This document shows, in pieces, positions 44,146-53,641 of a DNA stretch of 64,000 bases. The position numbers were made by a program, and so were the translations under genes. The notes below the pieces were generated by a model, which was not told the origin of the DNA, did no database searches, and saw nothing but the letters and a program-made list of their open reading frames with translations. Origin of the DNA: Rhodobacteraceae bacterium F11138 (GTDB lineage: Bacteria > Pseudomonadota > Alphaproteobacteria > Rhodobacterales > Rhodobacteraceae). Where the stretch lies: the NCBI GenBank assembly GCA_016521575.1, contig JAEKDP010000001.1, forward strand, positions 477,894 to 541,893. Reading direction: 5' to 3'. Position 1 is the first letter of the stretch, and each line of letters opens with the position of its first letter.

Positions 44146-46101
44146 ATGAAAGACTTCCTTGTGGCATGGCGATTTTTCCCAGCCATCCATTTCCTTCTGA
44201 TTTCGCGGATCTCGATCCTGGTGCTGGCCTGTGTGTTGGCCCCGGTATTCGGCGACGCGCAGACCACCGATCCCGCGTCAACGGACACCGGCGAACATCC
44301 TCTGGCTGCGGACGAAGCGGGAACGGGTGTCACATCCTCGCGTTTGGTTGCAGCCATCCGTGACCAGGCAAGCCAAAGTCGCGCCCTGCGGGACCGGTAT
44401 GACGGCATCGTGCACAATCCGATCTCACCGCCCGATACGCGCAGCCCACGCGCGACACTGGGCAGTTTCCTGCTGATCATGGCCGAAGCCAGTAGCCTTT
44501 GGCTGGACACCCGCGACCACTATCTGAGTGGTAGCGATCTGCGATTGGACGCTGCGGAAACCCAGAATGTCACGAAGGTCAACGCGCTGATCGACAAGGC
44601 TGTGCTGACGTTTGACTTGTCCGGGATCCCTGTCTCGGCCCGTGATCAGAAATCCATCGAACTGGCGTTGCAACTGCAGGAGATACTGGATCGGATCTAT
44701 CTGCCCGAGCTGGATGAAATTCCGGGTGTCGGCGCCGGTGCCACACGCAGGGCGGCGGCGGACAGCACACAGACCAAATGGATCATTCCCGGTACGGGCC
44801 TGACGATCGAACGTCAGGAGGACGGCGCCAGAAAAGGGGAATACCTGTTCACCGCGGCAAGCGTCGACCGCATTCCAAGCGATTACGCGACCCTTGCGGC
44901 CCTGCCTATCGTTGCGGACACGACCGAGGATACATATCTTTACTACATATACACGCCGGGAAATTTCATCCCCCCGCAATGGTATGAAATCATCATGGAC
45001 GGCCCGGACTGGCTGATGTGGCCAATCGCGGGTCAGACCGTCTGGCAGTGGATCGGATTGGTGGTGCTGCTGGCGACGCTGTTGTCTCTGATTGCTCTCT
45101 ATGCGCGATGGAACGCGCGTCGGCCCTTGCCTCTTGGCCTGCCACGCAGGCAATTGCGCCGCATCGTTTCGCCTCTGTTGTTGATACTGGCGGTGAAGGT
45201 CGCAGAGTATATCTGCAACCATCAGTTCAACATCACCGGCGCGCCGATGTTTTTCATCACGACGGTCGGAAGCCTGGTTTTCTGGATTGCGCTGTCCTGG
45301 CTGACCTATCAGGTCCTGCAATTCATCTATATCTGCGCCGTGCGCAACCAGTCCCTGAACCGCACCAGCCTTGATGCCAGCCTGTTGCGGACAGGGTTCC
45401 GGGCGCTGTCATTCGGCGTGTCAATTCTGGTCCTCGGGTATGGTGCAACCCATATCGGCATTCCGATCTACGGCGTCATTGCAGGCCTGGGGGTCGGGGG
45501 CCTGGCCATCGCGCTCGCAGCGCAGCCGACGCTTGAGAACTTTATCGGCGGTCTGATCCTTTATGCGGACGGAATCGTGCGGGTCGGTGAATTCTGCGCC
45601 TTTGATGACCTGGCCGGCACGGTCGAGGAAATCGGCATCCGTTCGACCCGAATCCGCGCGCTGGATCAGACGCTTATCACGGTTGCCAATGCCGATCTGT
45701 CAAAGAGAAAGATCGTCAACTACAGCAAGCGCGAAGCCTTCATGTTCCGCCACAAGATCCGATTGCGCCATGACACCCCGTCCGAGACGCTCAAGGCGAT
45801 CATCGCAGCGGTGGAGAACTATTTGCAAGCGCACGCCCGTGTTCTTGAGACACCATTGCGTGTGCGGCTTGTGGAATATGGCGAGTATTCCATCGTCGTT
45901 GACATCTATGCCAATATTTCCGCCAACAGCATGGATGAATACACCGCCATCCAAGAACAAATCCTGTTCGAAATTCGTGCGATTGTCGCGGCAAACGGAG
46001 CCCGCCTGGCCATCCCGTCATCATCCATCTTTCTTGCCCGGGACGGCGGGGAACCAGTTGCACCTGCGGCCGCCCATTCCGGGGGGACGAAAGAAGCATA
46101 G
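44146..46101 (+). CDS. MscS-family mechanosensitive channel with long N-terminal extension
   Basis: A 651-aa membrane protein. A signal-like helix (ISILVLACVLAPVFG) and a large periplasmic part (about 45-295) precede four to five membrane helices. The pore helix is LGVGGLAIALAAQPTLENFIGGLILY (about 448-473), rich in Gly/Ala as in MscS, then the beta domain (GTVEEIGIRSTRIRALDQTLITVANADLSKRKIVNYSKRE) and a C-terminal cage. It opens under membrane tension to release solutes after osmotic downshock. The periplasmic extension and its role are unexplained. It stands immediately upstream of the Pho operon but probably has its own promoter. Confidence 0.92.
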   Translation: MKDFLVAWRFFPAIHFLLISRISILVLACVLAPVFGDAQTTDPASTDTGEHPLAADEAGTGVTSSRLVAAIRDQASQSRALRDRYDGIVHNPISPPDTRSPRATLGSFLLIMAEASSLWLDTRDHYLSGSDLRLDAAETQNVTKVNALIDKAVLTFDLSGIPVSARDQKSIELALQLQEILDRIYLPELDEIPGVGAGATRRAAADSTQTKWIIPGTGLTIERQEDGARKGEYLFTAASVDRIPSDYATLAALPIVADTTEDTYLYYIYTPGNFIPPQWYEIIMDGPDWLMWPIAGQTVWQWIGLVVLLATLLSLIALYARWNARRPLPLGLPRRQLRRIVSPLLLILAVKVAEYICNHQFNITGAPMFFITTVGSLVFWIALSWLTYQVLQFIYICAVRNQSLNRTSLDASLLRTGFRALSFGVSILVLGYGATHIGIPIYGVIAGLGVGGLAIALAAQPTLENFIGGLILYADGIVRVGEFCAFDDLAGTVEEIGIRSTRIRALDQTLITVANADLSKRKIVNYSKREAFMFRHKIRLRHDTPSETLKAIIAAVENYLQAHARVLETPLRVRLVEYGEYSIVVDIYANISANSMDEYTAIQEQILFEIRAIVAANGARLAIPSSSIFLARDGGEPVAPAAAHSGGTKEA

Positions 46102-46333
46102 CAGGTCGCCGGCCCGGGGCATGGCCCGGACCAAGAGCGGGTTGGCCTCGATCCTCTTGCTTCAGAAACCGCGCCGATACTCTGCACGCCTGACGATGTC
46201 ATGAGACATTGCCAGGTTTTGCGCGTCATTCGGGATCGTCTGCGGATCCGGTTCCCTTGCGCGCGATTGCTGCCAGGGCGGCGCAACAGTCCGGTTTGAA
46301 ATGGGGCGTACGCCAATGCGGCGGTGCAGCGGA
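46102..46333. other. Gap between mscS and the Pho box
   Basis: Short intergenic stretch with no gene seen. It carries no clear terminator; local open frames are continuations of shadow frames from the channel gene. Confidence 0.35.
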
Positions 46334-46353
46334 CTGTTATAAAACCGTCACAT
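46334..46353 (+). promoter_or_regulatory. Pho box before pstS
   Basis: CTGTTATAAAACCGTCAC matches the PhoB consensus CTGTCATAAAACTGTCAC at 16 of 18 positions, with the two 7-mer repeats spaced 11 bp apart. It lies 85 bp before pstS. PhoB encoded later in this operon should bind it under phosphate limitation, which would make the operon autoregulated. Confidence 0.85.
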
Positions 46354-46438
46354 AACTTTTGCATAAGCATCACGGAATCCGACTAGCCATGCCGCAGCGG
46401 CCGTTTGCTCCGGCCCAAAATGTCAATCAGGAGTTATC

Positions 46439-47476
46439 ATGTCCTTCACCAAGTTTTCCGTGTCGGCGCTGGCACTTTTTGCCGTGTCCGCCACGACCGC
46501 GGCTGCCCGTGACGAAATCCGCATCGTCGGTTCGTCCACCGTGTTTCCCTACACGCAGGCCGTAGCTGAGCAATTCGCCAACAACACTGGCGCGCCTTCT
46601 CCGATCGTCGAATCCACTGGCACCGGCGGTGGTATGAAGATCTTTTGCGGCGGCATCGGAGAGCAGCACGCAGACATCACCGGCGCATCGCGCGCGATGA
46701 AAGCCTCGGAGTATGAGCTGTGCCAGCAGAATGGCGTGACTGAGATCTCCGAAGCCCTGATCGGTTTCGACGGTCTGTCCATGGCCGTGTCCCGCGCCAA
46801 TGACTTTGCCTGGGATCTGACCCTGGGAGAGATCTATCTGGCGCTGGGCGCACAGGTTCCGGTTGATGGCGAATGGGTCGACAACCCATACAAGACCTGG
46901 GACCAGATCAACGCGGATCTGCCCGCCGTCGAAATCCTGGCCTATGGGCCTCCGCCGACATCGGGTACCCGTGACGCCTTTGTCGAACTGGCAATGCATG
47001 CGGGCTGTGAAGAGCTGGCATATGTGCATGATGGTGGATTTGACGGCGACTGGGTTGGCGAGAACTGCTCGCGCATGCGCACGGACGGACCGTTCGTGGA
47101 AGCCGGCGAAAACGACAACCTGATCGTTCAGCGTCTGGAAGCAGACCCGAATGCCATGGGCATTTTTGGGTATTCGTTCCTGTACGAAAACCTGGACAAG
47201 CTGAAAGGCGTGATGATCGAAGGTGTCGAGCCGAGCACTGACAGCATTGCCGACAAGTCCTATCCGGTGTCGCGTCCGTTGTTCTTCTACGTCAAGAACG
47301 CGCATCGCGGTGTCATCCCGAACCTCAACGAGTTCATCGAAGAGTACATGTCCGATGACGCGCTGGAAGCTGGCGGATACCTGTCCGAACGCGGCCTGGT
47401 TGCCCTGTCCGAGGACCGTCGTGTCGAGCTTCAGGATGCGGTTCTGAACGGCGCTGCGATGACTGCGCCCGAATAA
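46439..47476 (+). CDS. pstS: Phosphate ABC transporter substrate-binding protein PstS
   Basis: A 345-aa exported protein; AGGAG precedes the ATG at 46439. Signal peptide MSFTKFSVSALALFAVSATTAAA. Phosphate-site motifs are clear: IVGSSTVFPYTQAV, TGTGGGMKIFC and GPPPTSGTRDAFVE (Ser, Thr, Arg, Asp ligands). Binds phosphate in the periplasm for PstCAB. A hairpin after its stop probably limits read-through into pstC so that PstS is made in excess. Confidence 0.95.
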   Translation: MSFTKFSVSALALFAVSATTAAARDEIRIVGSSTVFPYTQAVAEQFANNTGAPSPIVESTGTGGGMKIFCGGIGEQHADITGASRAMKASEYELCQQNGVTEISEALIGFDGLSMAVSRANDFAWDLTLGEIYLALGAQVPVDGEWVDNPYKTWDQINADLPAVEILAYGPPPTSGTRDAFVELAMHAGCEELAYVHDGGFDGDWVGENCSRMRTDGPFVEAGENDNLIVQRLEADPNAMGIFGYSFLYENLDKLKGVMIEGVEPSTDSIADKSYPVSRPLFFYVKNAHRGVIPNLNEFIEEYMSDDALEAGGYLSERGLVALSEDRRVELQDAVLNGAAMTAPE

Positions 47477-47498
47477 GCCCTGTGCTTTGACCCAGTAT

Positions 47499-47531
47499 CC
47501 CGGGGTGCCGTCAGGCGTCCCGGGGCTTTTT
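47499..47531 (+). terminator. Attenuating hairpin between pstS and pstC
   Basis: CCCGGGGTGCC (47499-47509), loop GTCA, GGCGTCCCGGG (47514-47524): an 11-bp stem with two G-T wobbles, then GCTTTTTC. It has the form of a rho-independent terminator placed inside the operon, which fits partial termination after pstS (inference). Confidence 0.7.
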
Positions 47532-47547
47532 CGGAAAGAACAGGCAT

Positions 47548-48924
47548 ATGACAGCTCTTCCATTTCTTTTGCTTATAGCCGCCGTCATGGCCGGATATGT
47601 CATCAACCGGATGGCTGCCGGCGCGATCCGTGACCGTGGGGACAGATTACATTCGCTGATAGGCTACCACGGGATGTTTTCGGCGCTGCTGATCCTTGTG
47701 CCTGTGCTGACTTTCATCCTGCTGTGGCTGGTGCTTCAGGGTCCCGTGATTGATCGCATGGTCATGGGCGGATTGCCGGACGGTGCACTGGATGACCTGG
47801 ATTCCGGGGCCACTCAGCTGGTTCTGGCCGAAATCAAGTCCCTGGCGAATGGCCGGGTTTTTGGAACGCCTGAAGACTGGAAAATTGCCGCGGGCGAACG
47901 TTTCGTCCAGCTCAGCAATCAGGCGGCCTGGCTTCTAGCGATCGCGGTTGCGGTTCTGGCGGTCGGTTTGCTGGCGTTTGCGCGTTCTCGTGTTGCCGCC
48001 GAATTCCGGGCGCGGCAGGGCGTCGAAGGCATCGTTTCGGGGTTGATGATCTTTTGTTCGACCGTGGCGATTTTCACCACCATCGGCATCATCGTTTCGC
48101 TGACCTATGAAACCATCCGTTTTCTCGAAGCCGTGCCGCTGACCGATTTCTTGTTTGGTACAAACTGGGAGCCGCAGATTCCGCTGCGCGAGGATCAGGT
48201 CGCCGCCGAAGGCGCGTTTGGCTGGCTTCCGGTGATCGTCGGGACGATCGTGATCACCATCGTCGCATTGCTGGTTGCGGTGCCGATCGGGTTGTTTTCG
48301 GCAATCTATCTCAACGAATTCGCGCCGCGCAGACTGCGCTCGGCGGTCAAGCCGGTGCTTGAAATCCTGGCGGGTGTTCCGACAGTGGTATACGGCTTTT
48401 TCGCCATTCTCGTCGTTGCTCCCGCGATCCGCAGCTTCGGGCAATCCATTGGCATCGATGTGGCCCCCAACACCGCGCTTGCTGCCGGGGGGGTGATGGG
48501 GATCATGTTGATCCCGTTCATTTCGTCCTTTGCCGACGATGCGCTGTCTGCTGTTCCGCGGGCTTTGCGCGACGGGGCGCTCGGGCTGGGGTCGACGCGC
48601 GGCGAGATGATGACGACGGTTCTGTTTCCGGCCGCGCTGCCGGGGATTGTGGGCGGGGTGCTTCTGGCTGTCAGCCGGGCCATCGGTGAAACGATGATCG
48701 TGGTGATGGCGGCAGGGCTGATCGCCAAGATGACGTTCAACCCGCTGGACAGTGTGACCACCGTGACGGTTCAGATCGTGACTCTTCTGATCGGCGATAC
48801 GTCGTTCGACAATCCCAAGACACTGGCGGCATTCGCGCTTGGCATGATGTTGTTCATTGTCACCCTGATCATCAACATTTTCGCGCTGCGCATCGTGCGC
48901 AAGTACCGCGAAGCCTACGATTGA
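47548..48924 (+). CDS. pstC: Phosphate ABC transporter permease PstC
   Basis: A 458-aa inner-membrane permease, longer than the roughly 320-aa E. coli PstC because of an N-terminal extension with two extra hydrophobic segments (about 1-65 and 130-150). The conserved core shows GTIVITIVALLVAVPIGLFSAIYLNEFAP and the EAA-loop-like ALRDGALGLGSTRGEMMTTVLFPAALPGIVGG. Extended PstC proteins are common in alphaproteobacteria. Confidence 0.93.
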   Translation: MTALPFLLLIAAVMAGYVINRMAAGAIRDRGDRLHSLIGYHGMFSALLILVPVLTFILLWLVLQGPVIDRMVMGGLPDGALDDLDSGATQLVLAEIKSLANGRVFGTPEDWKIAAGERFVQLSNQAAWLLAIAVAVLAVGLLAFARSRVAAEFRARQGVEGIVSGLMIFCSTVAIFTTIGIIVSLTYETIRFLEAVPLTDFLFGTNWEPQIPLREDQVAAEGAFGWLPVIVGTIVITIVALLVAVPIGLFSAIYLNEFAPRRLRSAVKPVLEILAGVPTVVYGFFAILVVAPAIRSFGQSIGIDVAPNTALAAGGVMGIMLIPFISSFADDALSAVPRALRDGALGLGSTRGEMMTTVLFPAALPGIVGGVLLAVSRAIGETMIVVMAAGLIAKMTFNPLDSVTTVTVQIVTLLIGDTSFDNPKTLAAFALGMMLFIVTLIINIFALRIVRKYREAYD

Positions 48925-48934
48925 GGCCCTGGAC

Positions 48935-50236
48935 ATGACCGATATTGCAAACGTTCCCGGCGGCCCGCAGCGGGCCAGTACGACAGATCTTGTGGCGGCT
49001 TCGCTCAAGCGCCGTCACCGCAAACAGCAACGCCTTCAATGGATCGGCATGGGTGCGATTTCCATTGCGTTCCTGATGTTGTTCATCCTGGTCAGTTCAC
49101 TGGTGAGCACCGGCTGGCAGGCCTTTACCCAGACGCATGTCACCTTTGACGTCTATGTCGATCCCGAGGAAATCCCCGAGGATCGTCTGCCGCGCGGCGG
49201 ATTTGATGATGCGCTTGCGGCGTCGCTTGGCAAGATGCTGCCCGGCGTGGACATGAGCGACCGCAAGACCGCGCGCGCGGTCGAAGGCATCCTGTCCAAC
49301 GGGGCGCAGTTCGAACTGCGCGACCGTGTCGTGGCCGATCCCGGCCTGATTGGTCGGACCATTCAGATGACGGTCCCGGTTTCGGACCCATTCGACCAGT
49401 TGAACAAGGGGCTGATCGCGCGGGACACCCCCGAAGAGAACCGCCGGGTCACGAACACTGAAATCCAGTGGTTCGACGATCTGCAGGACGCAGGGGCCAT
49501 CTCGAAACCGTTCAACTGGGCCCTGTTCACCAACGCCGACTCGCGCTTTCCCGAACTGGCCGGTCTGAAGGGCGCGCTGGTCGGGTCGTTCTGGGCCTTG
49601 CTGACCTGCTTTCTGATCGCGTTTCCGCTGGGGATAGGTTCGGCAATCTACCTGGAAGAGTTCGCGCCCAAGAACAAGCTGAGCGATTTCATCGAAGTCA
49701 ACATCAACAATCTGGCCGCGGTGCCGTCGGTGGTGTTCGGTCTGCTGGCGCTGGCCGTGTTCATCGGCTGGTTCGGGCTGCCGCGTTCGGCACCGTTTGT
49801 CGGCGGTCTGACATTGGCCCTGATGACCATGCCGACGATCATCATCGCCACGCGCGCGGCGCTCAAGGCGGTTCCTCCGTCCATCCGCGAAGCGGCGCTG
49901 GGGCTGGGCGCTTCCAAACAGCAGGTGGTGTTTCAGCATGTGCTTCCGTTGGCCATGCCGGGTGTGCTGACCGGCACGATCATCGGCCTGGCACAGGCTC
50001 TGGGCGAGACGGCGCCATTGCTGCTGATCGGGATGAACGCCTTTATCACCTCGGCTGCCAGCAGCCCGTTTGACAGCGCCACCGCATTGCCGACGCAGAT
50101 CTTCATCTGGGCGGACAGCCCTGAACGCGGCTTTGTCTCGCGGACCTCGGCTGCTATCCTGGTTCTGCTCGGGTTCCTGGTCATGATGAACATGGTCGCG
50201 ATCTATTTGCGGCAGAAATTTGAACGCAAATGGTAA
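48935..50236 (+). CDS. pstA: Phosphate ABC transporter permease PstA
   Basis: A 433-aa permease with an N-terminal extension containing a large periplasmic loop (about 70-200) between the first two helices, as in alphaproteobacterial PstA. Core motifs [29 protein letters not shown] and [29 protein letters not shown] (EAA loop) are intact. 10 nt after pstC, and pstB follows at 23 nt. Confidence 0.93.
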   Translation: MTDIANVPGGPQRASTTDLVAASLKRRHRKQQRLQWIGMGAISIAFLMLFILVSSLVSTGWQAFTQTHVTFDVYVDPEEIPEDRLPRGGFDDALAASLGKMLPGVDMSDRKTARAVEGILSNGAQFELRDRVVADPGLIGRTIQMTVPVSDPFDQLNKGLIARDTPEENRRVTNTEIQWFDDLQDAGAISKPFNWALFTNADSRFPELAGLKGALVGSFWALLTCFLIAFPLGIGSAIYLEEFAPKNKLSDFIEVNINNLAAVPSVVFGLLALAVFIGWFGLPRSAPFVGGLTLALMTMPTIIIATRAALKAVPPSIREAALGLGASKQQVVFQHVLPLAMPGVLTGTIIGLAQALGETAPLLLIGMNAFITSAASSPFDSATALPTQIFIWADSPERGFVSRTSAAILVLLGFLVMMNMVAIYLRQKFERKW

Positions 50237-50259
50237 GCGTCCAGCAAAAGGATACCGAA

Positions 50260-51057
50260 ATGAATGACATGAGCACAATTGAGCGGGGCGCAAAGTTGTC
50301 AGAAACCAAAGTCTCGGCCCGTGGGGTCAATGTTCACTATGGCGACACACACGCGATCAAGGACGTGAATGTGGACATTTCCAACAACAACGTCACGGCC
50401 TTCATCGGCCCGTCAGGGTGCGGTAAATCCACCTTTCTGCGGTGTCTGAACCGGATGAATGACACCATCGACATCTGTCGGGTGGACGGTGCCATCCAGC
50501 TGGACGGTCAGGATATCTATGACAAGCGGGTCGATCCGGTGCAGCTGCGCGCCCGTGTGGGAATGGTGTTTCAGAAACCCAATCCGTTCCCGAAATCGAT
50601 CTATGACAACGTCGCCTATGGTCCCAAGATTCACGGATTGGCCAAATCCAAGTCCGATATGGACGACATCGTCGAACGCGCGTTGCGTCGTGGCGCCATC
50701 TGGGACGAGGTCAAGGACCGGCTGCATTCCACCGGCACCGGATTGTCGGGTGGTCAGCAGCAGCGTCTGTGTATCGCGCGGGCCGTGGCCACCGAACCCG
50801 AAGTTCTGCTGATGGACGAGCCGTGTTCCGCGCTGGATCCGATCGCCACGGCACAGGTCGAAGAACTGATCGATGAGCTGCGTGAAAACTTTACCGTCGT
50901 CATCGTCACCCATTCGATGCAACAGGCGGCGCGCGTCAGCCAGAAAACCGCCTTCTTCCACCTGGGAGAACTGGTCGAATTCGGGGAAACCGGCCAGATT
51001 TTCACCAAGCCGGAAGACCCCCGCACGGAAAGCTATATCACTGGTCGTATCGGTTAA
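50260..51057 (+). CDS. pstB: Phosphate ABC transporter ATPase PstB
   Basis: A 265-aa ATPase. The ATG at 50260 follows AAAGGA with 7 bp spacing; a GTG/ATG at 50230 overlaps pstA and is less likely. Walker [10 protein letters not shown], family motif [17 protein letters not shown], signature LSGGQQQRL and Walker [15 protein letters not shown]. All PstB landmarks are in place. Supplies energy for phosphate uptake. Confidence 0.97.
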   Translation: MNDMSTIERGAKLSETKVSARGVNVHYGDTHAIKDVNVDISNNNVTAFIGPSGCGKSTFLRCLNRMNDTIDICRVDGAIQLDGQDIYDKRVDPVQLRARVGMVFQKPNPFPKSIYDNVAYGPKIHGLAKSKSDMDDIVERALRRGAIWDEVKDRLHSTGTGLSGGQQQRLCIARAVATEPEVLLMDEPCSALDPIATAQVEELIDELRENFTVVIVTHSMQQAARVSQKTAFFHLGELVEFGETGQIFTKPEDPRTESYITGRIG

Positions 51058-51068
51058 AGGGACGTATC

Positions 51069-51770
51069 ATGCAGGAACAACATATCGCTTCGGCGTTCGA
51101 CCGCGATCTCGAGACCATTCAGGCGCGGATCATGAAAATGGGTGGGCTGGTCGAGGTCTCCATCATGGACGCGGCCCGGTCTCTGGAAACCCGGGACGAA
51201 GAACTGGCCGAACAGGTTCGCGCCAACGACAAAGCCATCGACGCGCTTGAAGAAATGATCAATGAAGAGGCCGCGCGGGTCATCGCCATGCGCGCTCCGA
51301 CGGCTTCGGATCTGCGCCTGATTCTCAGCGTCACCAAGATCAGCGGCAATCTGGAACGGATCGGGGATCTGTCCAAGAACCTGGCCAAAAGAACCGGTGT
51401 TCTGGCGCAGATGCCGCCGGTCGGGGACAGCCCGGCGGCGATGCGGCGCATGGCGCGCGAAGTCGAGCGCATGCTCAAGGATGCGCTGGACGCCTATATC
51501 CAACGCGACGTGGAACTGGCGGCAGACGTGATCGGCCGCGATCACGAGGTGGATCAGATGTACAATACCCTGTTCCGCGAATTGTTGACGTTCATGATGG
51601 AAGATGCTCGCAACATCACGCCCTGTATGCATCTGCATTTCATCGCCAAGAACATCGAACGCATGGGCGACCACGTCACGTCGATTGCCGAACAGGTGAT
51701 CTATCTGGTGACGGGCGAGCGTCCGGAAGATGAACGTCCCAAGGCCGACGTCACGTCGGTGTCATTGTAG
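51069..51770 (+). CDS. phoU: Phosphate signalling protein PhoU
   Basis: A 233-aa all-helical protein with two PhoU repeats (about 15-105 and 120-210). Metal-binding E/D-xxx-D clusters appear as VSIMDAARSLETRDEELAEQV and DVIGRDHEVDQMY. Links Pst activity to the phosphate sensor kinase and damps phosphate uptake. No phoR gene lies next to it. Confidence 0.94.
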   Translation: MQEQHIASAFDRDLETIQARIMKMGGLVEVSIMDAARSLETRDEELAEQVRANDKAIDALEEMINEEAARVIAMRAPTASDLRLILSVTKISGNLERIGDLSKNLAKRTGVLAQMPPVGDSPAAMRRMAREVERMLKDALDAYIQRDVELAADVIGRDHEVDQMYNTLFRELLTFMMEDARNITPCMHLHFIAKNIERMGDHVTSIAEQVIYLVTGERPEDERPKADVTSVSL

Positions 51771-51783
51771 GAGAGCGACACAG

Positions 51784-52473
51784 ATGTCCACGGACCAACC
51801 CACAGTTCTGGTGGTCGAGGACGAACCTGCGCAGCGCGAAGTCCTCAGCTATAACCTGGCCGCCGAAGGTTTTCGCGTGTGCCAGGCCGAAAACGGTGAC
51901 GACGCGCTGATGCTGGTGGATGAAGATACCCCCGATGTCATCGTTCTGGATTGGATGATGCCAAATCTCAGCGGTATCGAAGTCTGCCGTCGTCTCAAGA
52001 CCCGTCCGGCCACGCGGGCCATCCCGATCATCATGCTGTCCGCGCGCAGTGAAGAAGTGGACCGGGTTCGCGGGCTGGAAACCGGTGCCGACGATTATGT
52101 GATCAAGCCCTATTCAGTGGTCGAACTGATGGCACGGGTCCGCGCCCAGCTGCGGCGTTCGCGTCCGTCGGCGGTGGGGGTCCAGCTGGAGTTCGAGGAT
52201 ATCGTGCTGGACGGCGAAACCCACAAGGTCACCCGCGACGGCCAGACCATCAAACTGGGCCCGACCGAGTTCCGCCTGCTGCGCAATTTCATGGAAAAGC
52301 CCGCCCGTGTCTGGAGCCGCGAACAATTGCTGGATCGTGTCTGGGGGCGTGACATCTATGTGGATTCGCGCACGGTGGACGTGCATGTGGGGCGGCTGCG
52401 CAAGGCGCTGATGCAGCATGGCGGCGACGACCCCGTGCGCACCGTGCGCGGCGCAGGATATGCTTTGGGATAA
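51784..52473 (+). CDS. phoB: Phosphate regulon response regulator PhoB
   Basis: A 229-aa OmpR-type regulator. Start at 51784 with GGAGAG (51771-51776). Receiver domain: LVVEDE (acidic pair), DVIVLDWMMP with phospho-acceptor Asp56, MLSARSEE (switch Thr/Ser region) and VIKPYS with the conserved Lys. DNA-binding domain with VDVHVGRLRKAL and RTVRGAGYAL. Activates Pho boxes such as the one before pstS. Its 3' end overlaps the next gene by 14 nt. Confidence 0.95.
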   Translation: MSTDQPTVLVVEDEPAQREVLSYNLAAEGFRVCQAENGDDALMLVDEDTPDVIVLDWMMPNLSGIEVCRRLKTRPATRAIPIIMLSARSEEVDRVRGLETGADDYVIKPYSVVELMARVRAQLRRSRPSAVGVQLEFEDIVLDGETHKVTRDGQTIKLGPTEFRLLRNFMEKPARVWSREQLLDRVWGRDIYVDSRTVDVHVGRLRKALMQHGGDDPVRTVRGAGYALG

Positions 52474-53170
52474 ACCGGGTGTCGAACTGATCAAGGTCGG
52501 TTCCGACAGGCGCGGTCGGGCGCTGGTCCTGGGCGCGCGCACAGGTCTTGCCGATGGTCTCGTCCGCGCGCTGGATCTGGCCGGGTTTGATCGCACCGAT
52601 GTATCGGACGTCGACAGCTGCATGGCGCTGATCCGGACCCTTCGGCCCGATGTGGTCGTGCATGTGCAGGACGCGGGCGGGGATGTGATCGGGTTCCGCG
52701 CCCGGGTCGAAACGGCTCAGGTGACCGAAACCCTGCCGGTACTGGCGCTTCCCCATCGGTCCGCGGGCGACGATGATACCGCGGTGCAGGCCCGCAACCG
52801 GCGCGCGGCCGAGTGTTTTCTGAAGCTGCGCGCAGTCTTGAGACGCGAGCGACCCAGCGCCCTGAGGGGCAAACGCAGGTCCGGGTGCCTGACGTTGGAT
52901 GAGCCGGGGTTTCGGCTGTATCGCAATGGTTCGCATGCCCAGATCAGCAAGACCGATCTATGCGTGCTGGGACCGTTTTTCGATGTGGGGCAGGTCGTCT
53001 TTGACCGCCAATCCATCGAATGCCTGGCTTTTGCGGAAAATGACTGGAAACCGGGCAGCCGGTCGATCGATGCGCATGTCAGCCGGATGCGCAGGCATGT
53101 CAAGGCGCAGCTTGGGATCGACCCGCTGCGCTCTGTGCGCGGCGTCGGATACAGGTTGATACAACATTGA
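52460..53170 (+). CDS. PhoB-like winged-helix protein with degenerate receiver
   Basis: A 236-aa protein (start at 52460, inside phoB). The C-terminal half is an OmpR/PhoB DNA-binding domain (DAHVSRMRRHVKAQLGI, RSVRGVGYRLI). The N-terminal part follows the receiver pattern (RGRALVLGARTGLADGLVRAL, LRPDVVVHVQDAGG) but lacks the acidic pair (LVLGA instead of VVEDE) and the phospho-acceptor (Val69 where PhoB has Asp56). It therefore cannot be phosphorylated at the normal site. It looks like a diverged PhoB paralogue. No ribosome site is well placed, and translation may be coupled to phoB. Function unknown; possibly a PhoB partner or competitor. Confidence 0.75.
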   Translation: MLWDKPGVELIKVGSDRRGRALVLGARTGLADGLVRALDLAGFDRTDVSDVDSCMALIRTLRPDVVVHVQDAGGDVIGFRARVETAQVTETLPVLALPHRSAGDDDTAVQARNRRAAECFLKLRAVLRRERPSALRGKRRSGCLTLDEPGFRLYRNGSHAQISKTDLCVLGPFFDVGQVVFDRQSIECLAFAENDWKPGSRSIDAHVSRMRRHVKAQLGIDPLRSVRGVGYRLIQH

Positions 53171-53306
53171 TTGCCGATGATGATGCAGGATGTGTTGCGC
53201 TGTGGTGCGCGCCACCCTTGTTCGGCTGACCGGTCGCGGAAAGCCTGTTGCCTGTGCGCCCCGGCACGCCATATCCTGCGGCCGAGGCAGACATCAGGAG
53301 AATGCG

Positions 53307-53609
53307 ATGCACCGAGTCGTATGTGCGGCGCTGGTTGCGGCGCTCATGGGGGCGATCCCGGGTAGCACGCCCGCCGAGGCGGGGCCGGGCCGATATTACG
53401 AAGTCTTCGGCGTGGACGAAAGCGACATGCTGAAAATGCGCGCCGGGCCGGGAACGGGGTTCAAGATCATCCTTGGCCTGCCGAACGGCACCGTTTTGCG
53501 GGTTCACAGCTGCGAACAGACCGGTGGCACACGGTGGTGCAAGGTTTCGCTCAAGGACGCGCGGGGGCTCAAAGGCTATGCGTCCTGGGCCTATCTGCGC
53601 GAAATGTAA
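53307..53609 (+). CDS. Small exported SH3b-domain protein
   Basis: A 100-aa protein. AGGAG at 53296-53300 sets the ATG at 53307; longer in-frame starts upstream lack one. Signal peptide MHRVVCAALVAALMGAIPGSTPAEA. The remainder is a bacterial SH3 domain (YYEVFGVDESDMLKMRAGPGTGFKIILGLPNGTVLRV ... WCKVSLKDARGLKGYASWAYL), a domain often binding peptidoglycan. Two Cys (in HSCEQTGGTRWCKV) may form a disulfide. Role unknown; follows the Pho operon by 136 bp and may be separate. Confidence 0.8.
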   Translation: MHRVVCAALVAALMGAIPGSTPAEAGPGRYYEVFGVDESDMLKMRAGPGTGFKIILGLPNGTVLRVHSCEQTGGTRWCKVSLKDARGLKGYASWAYLREM

Positions 53610-53641
53610 GCCCCGGCATCTGTCCCTGCATGCGGCGGGTG

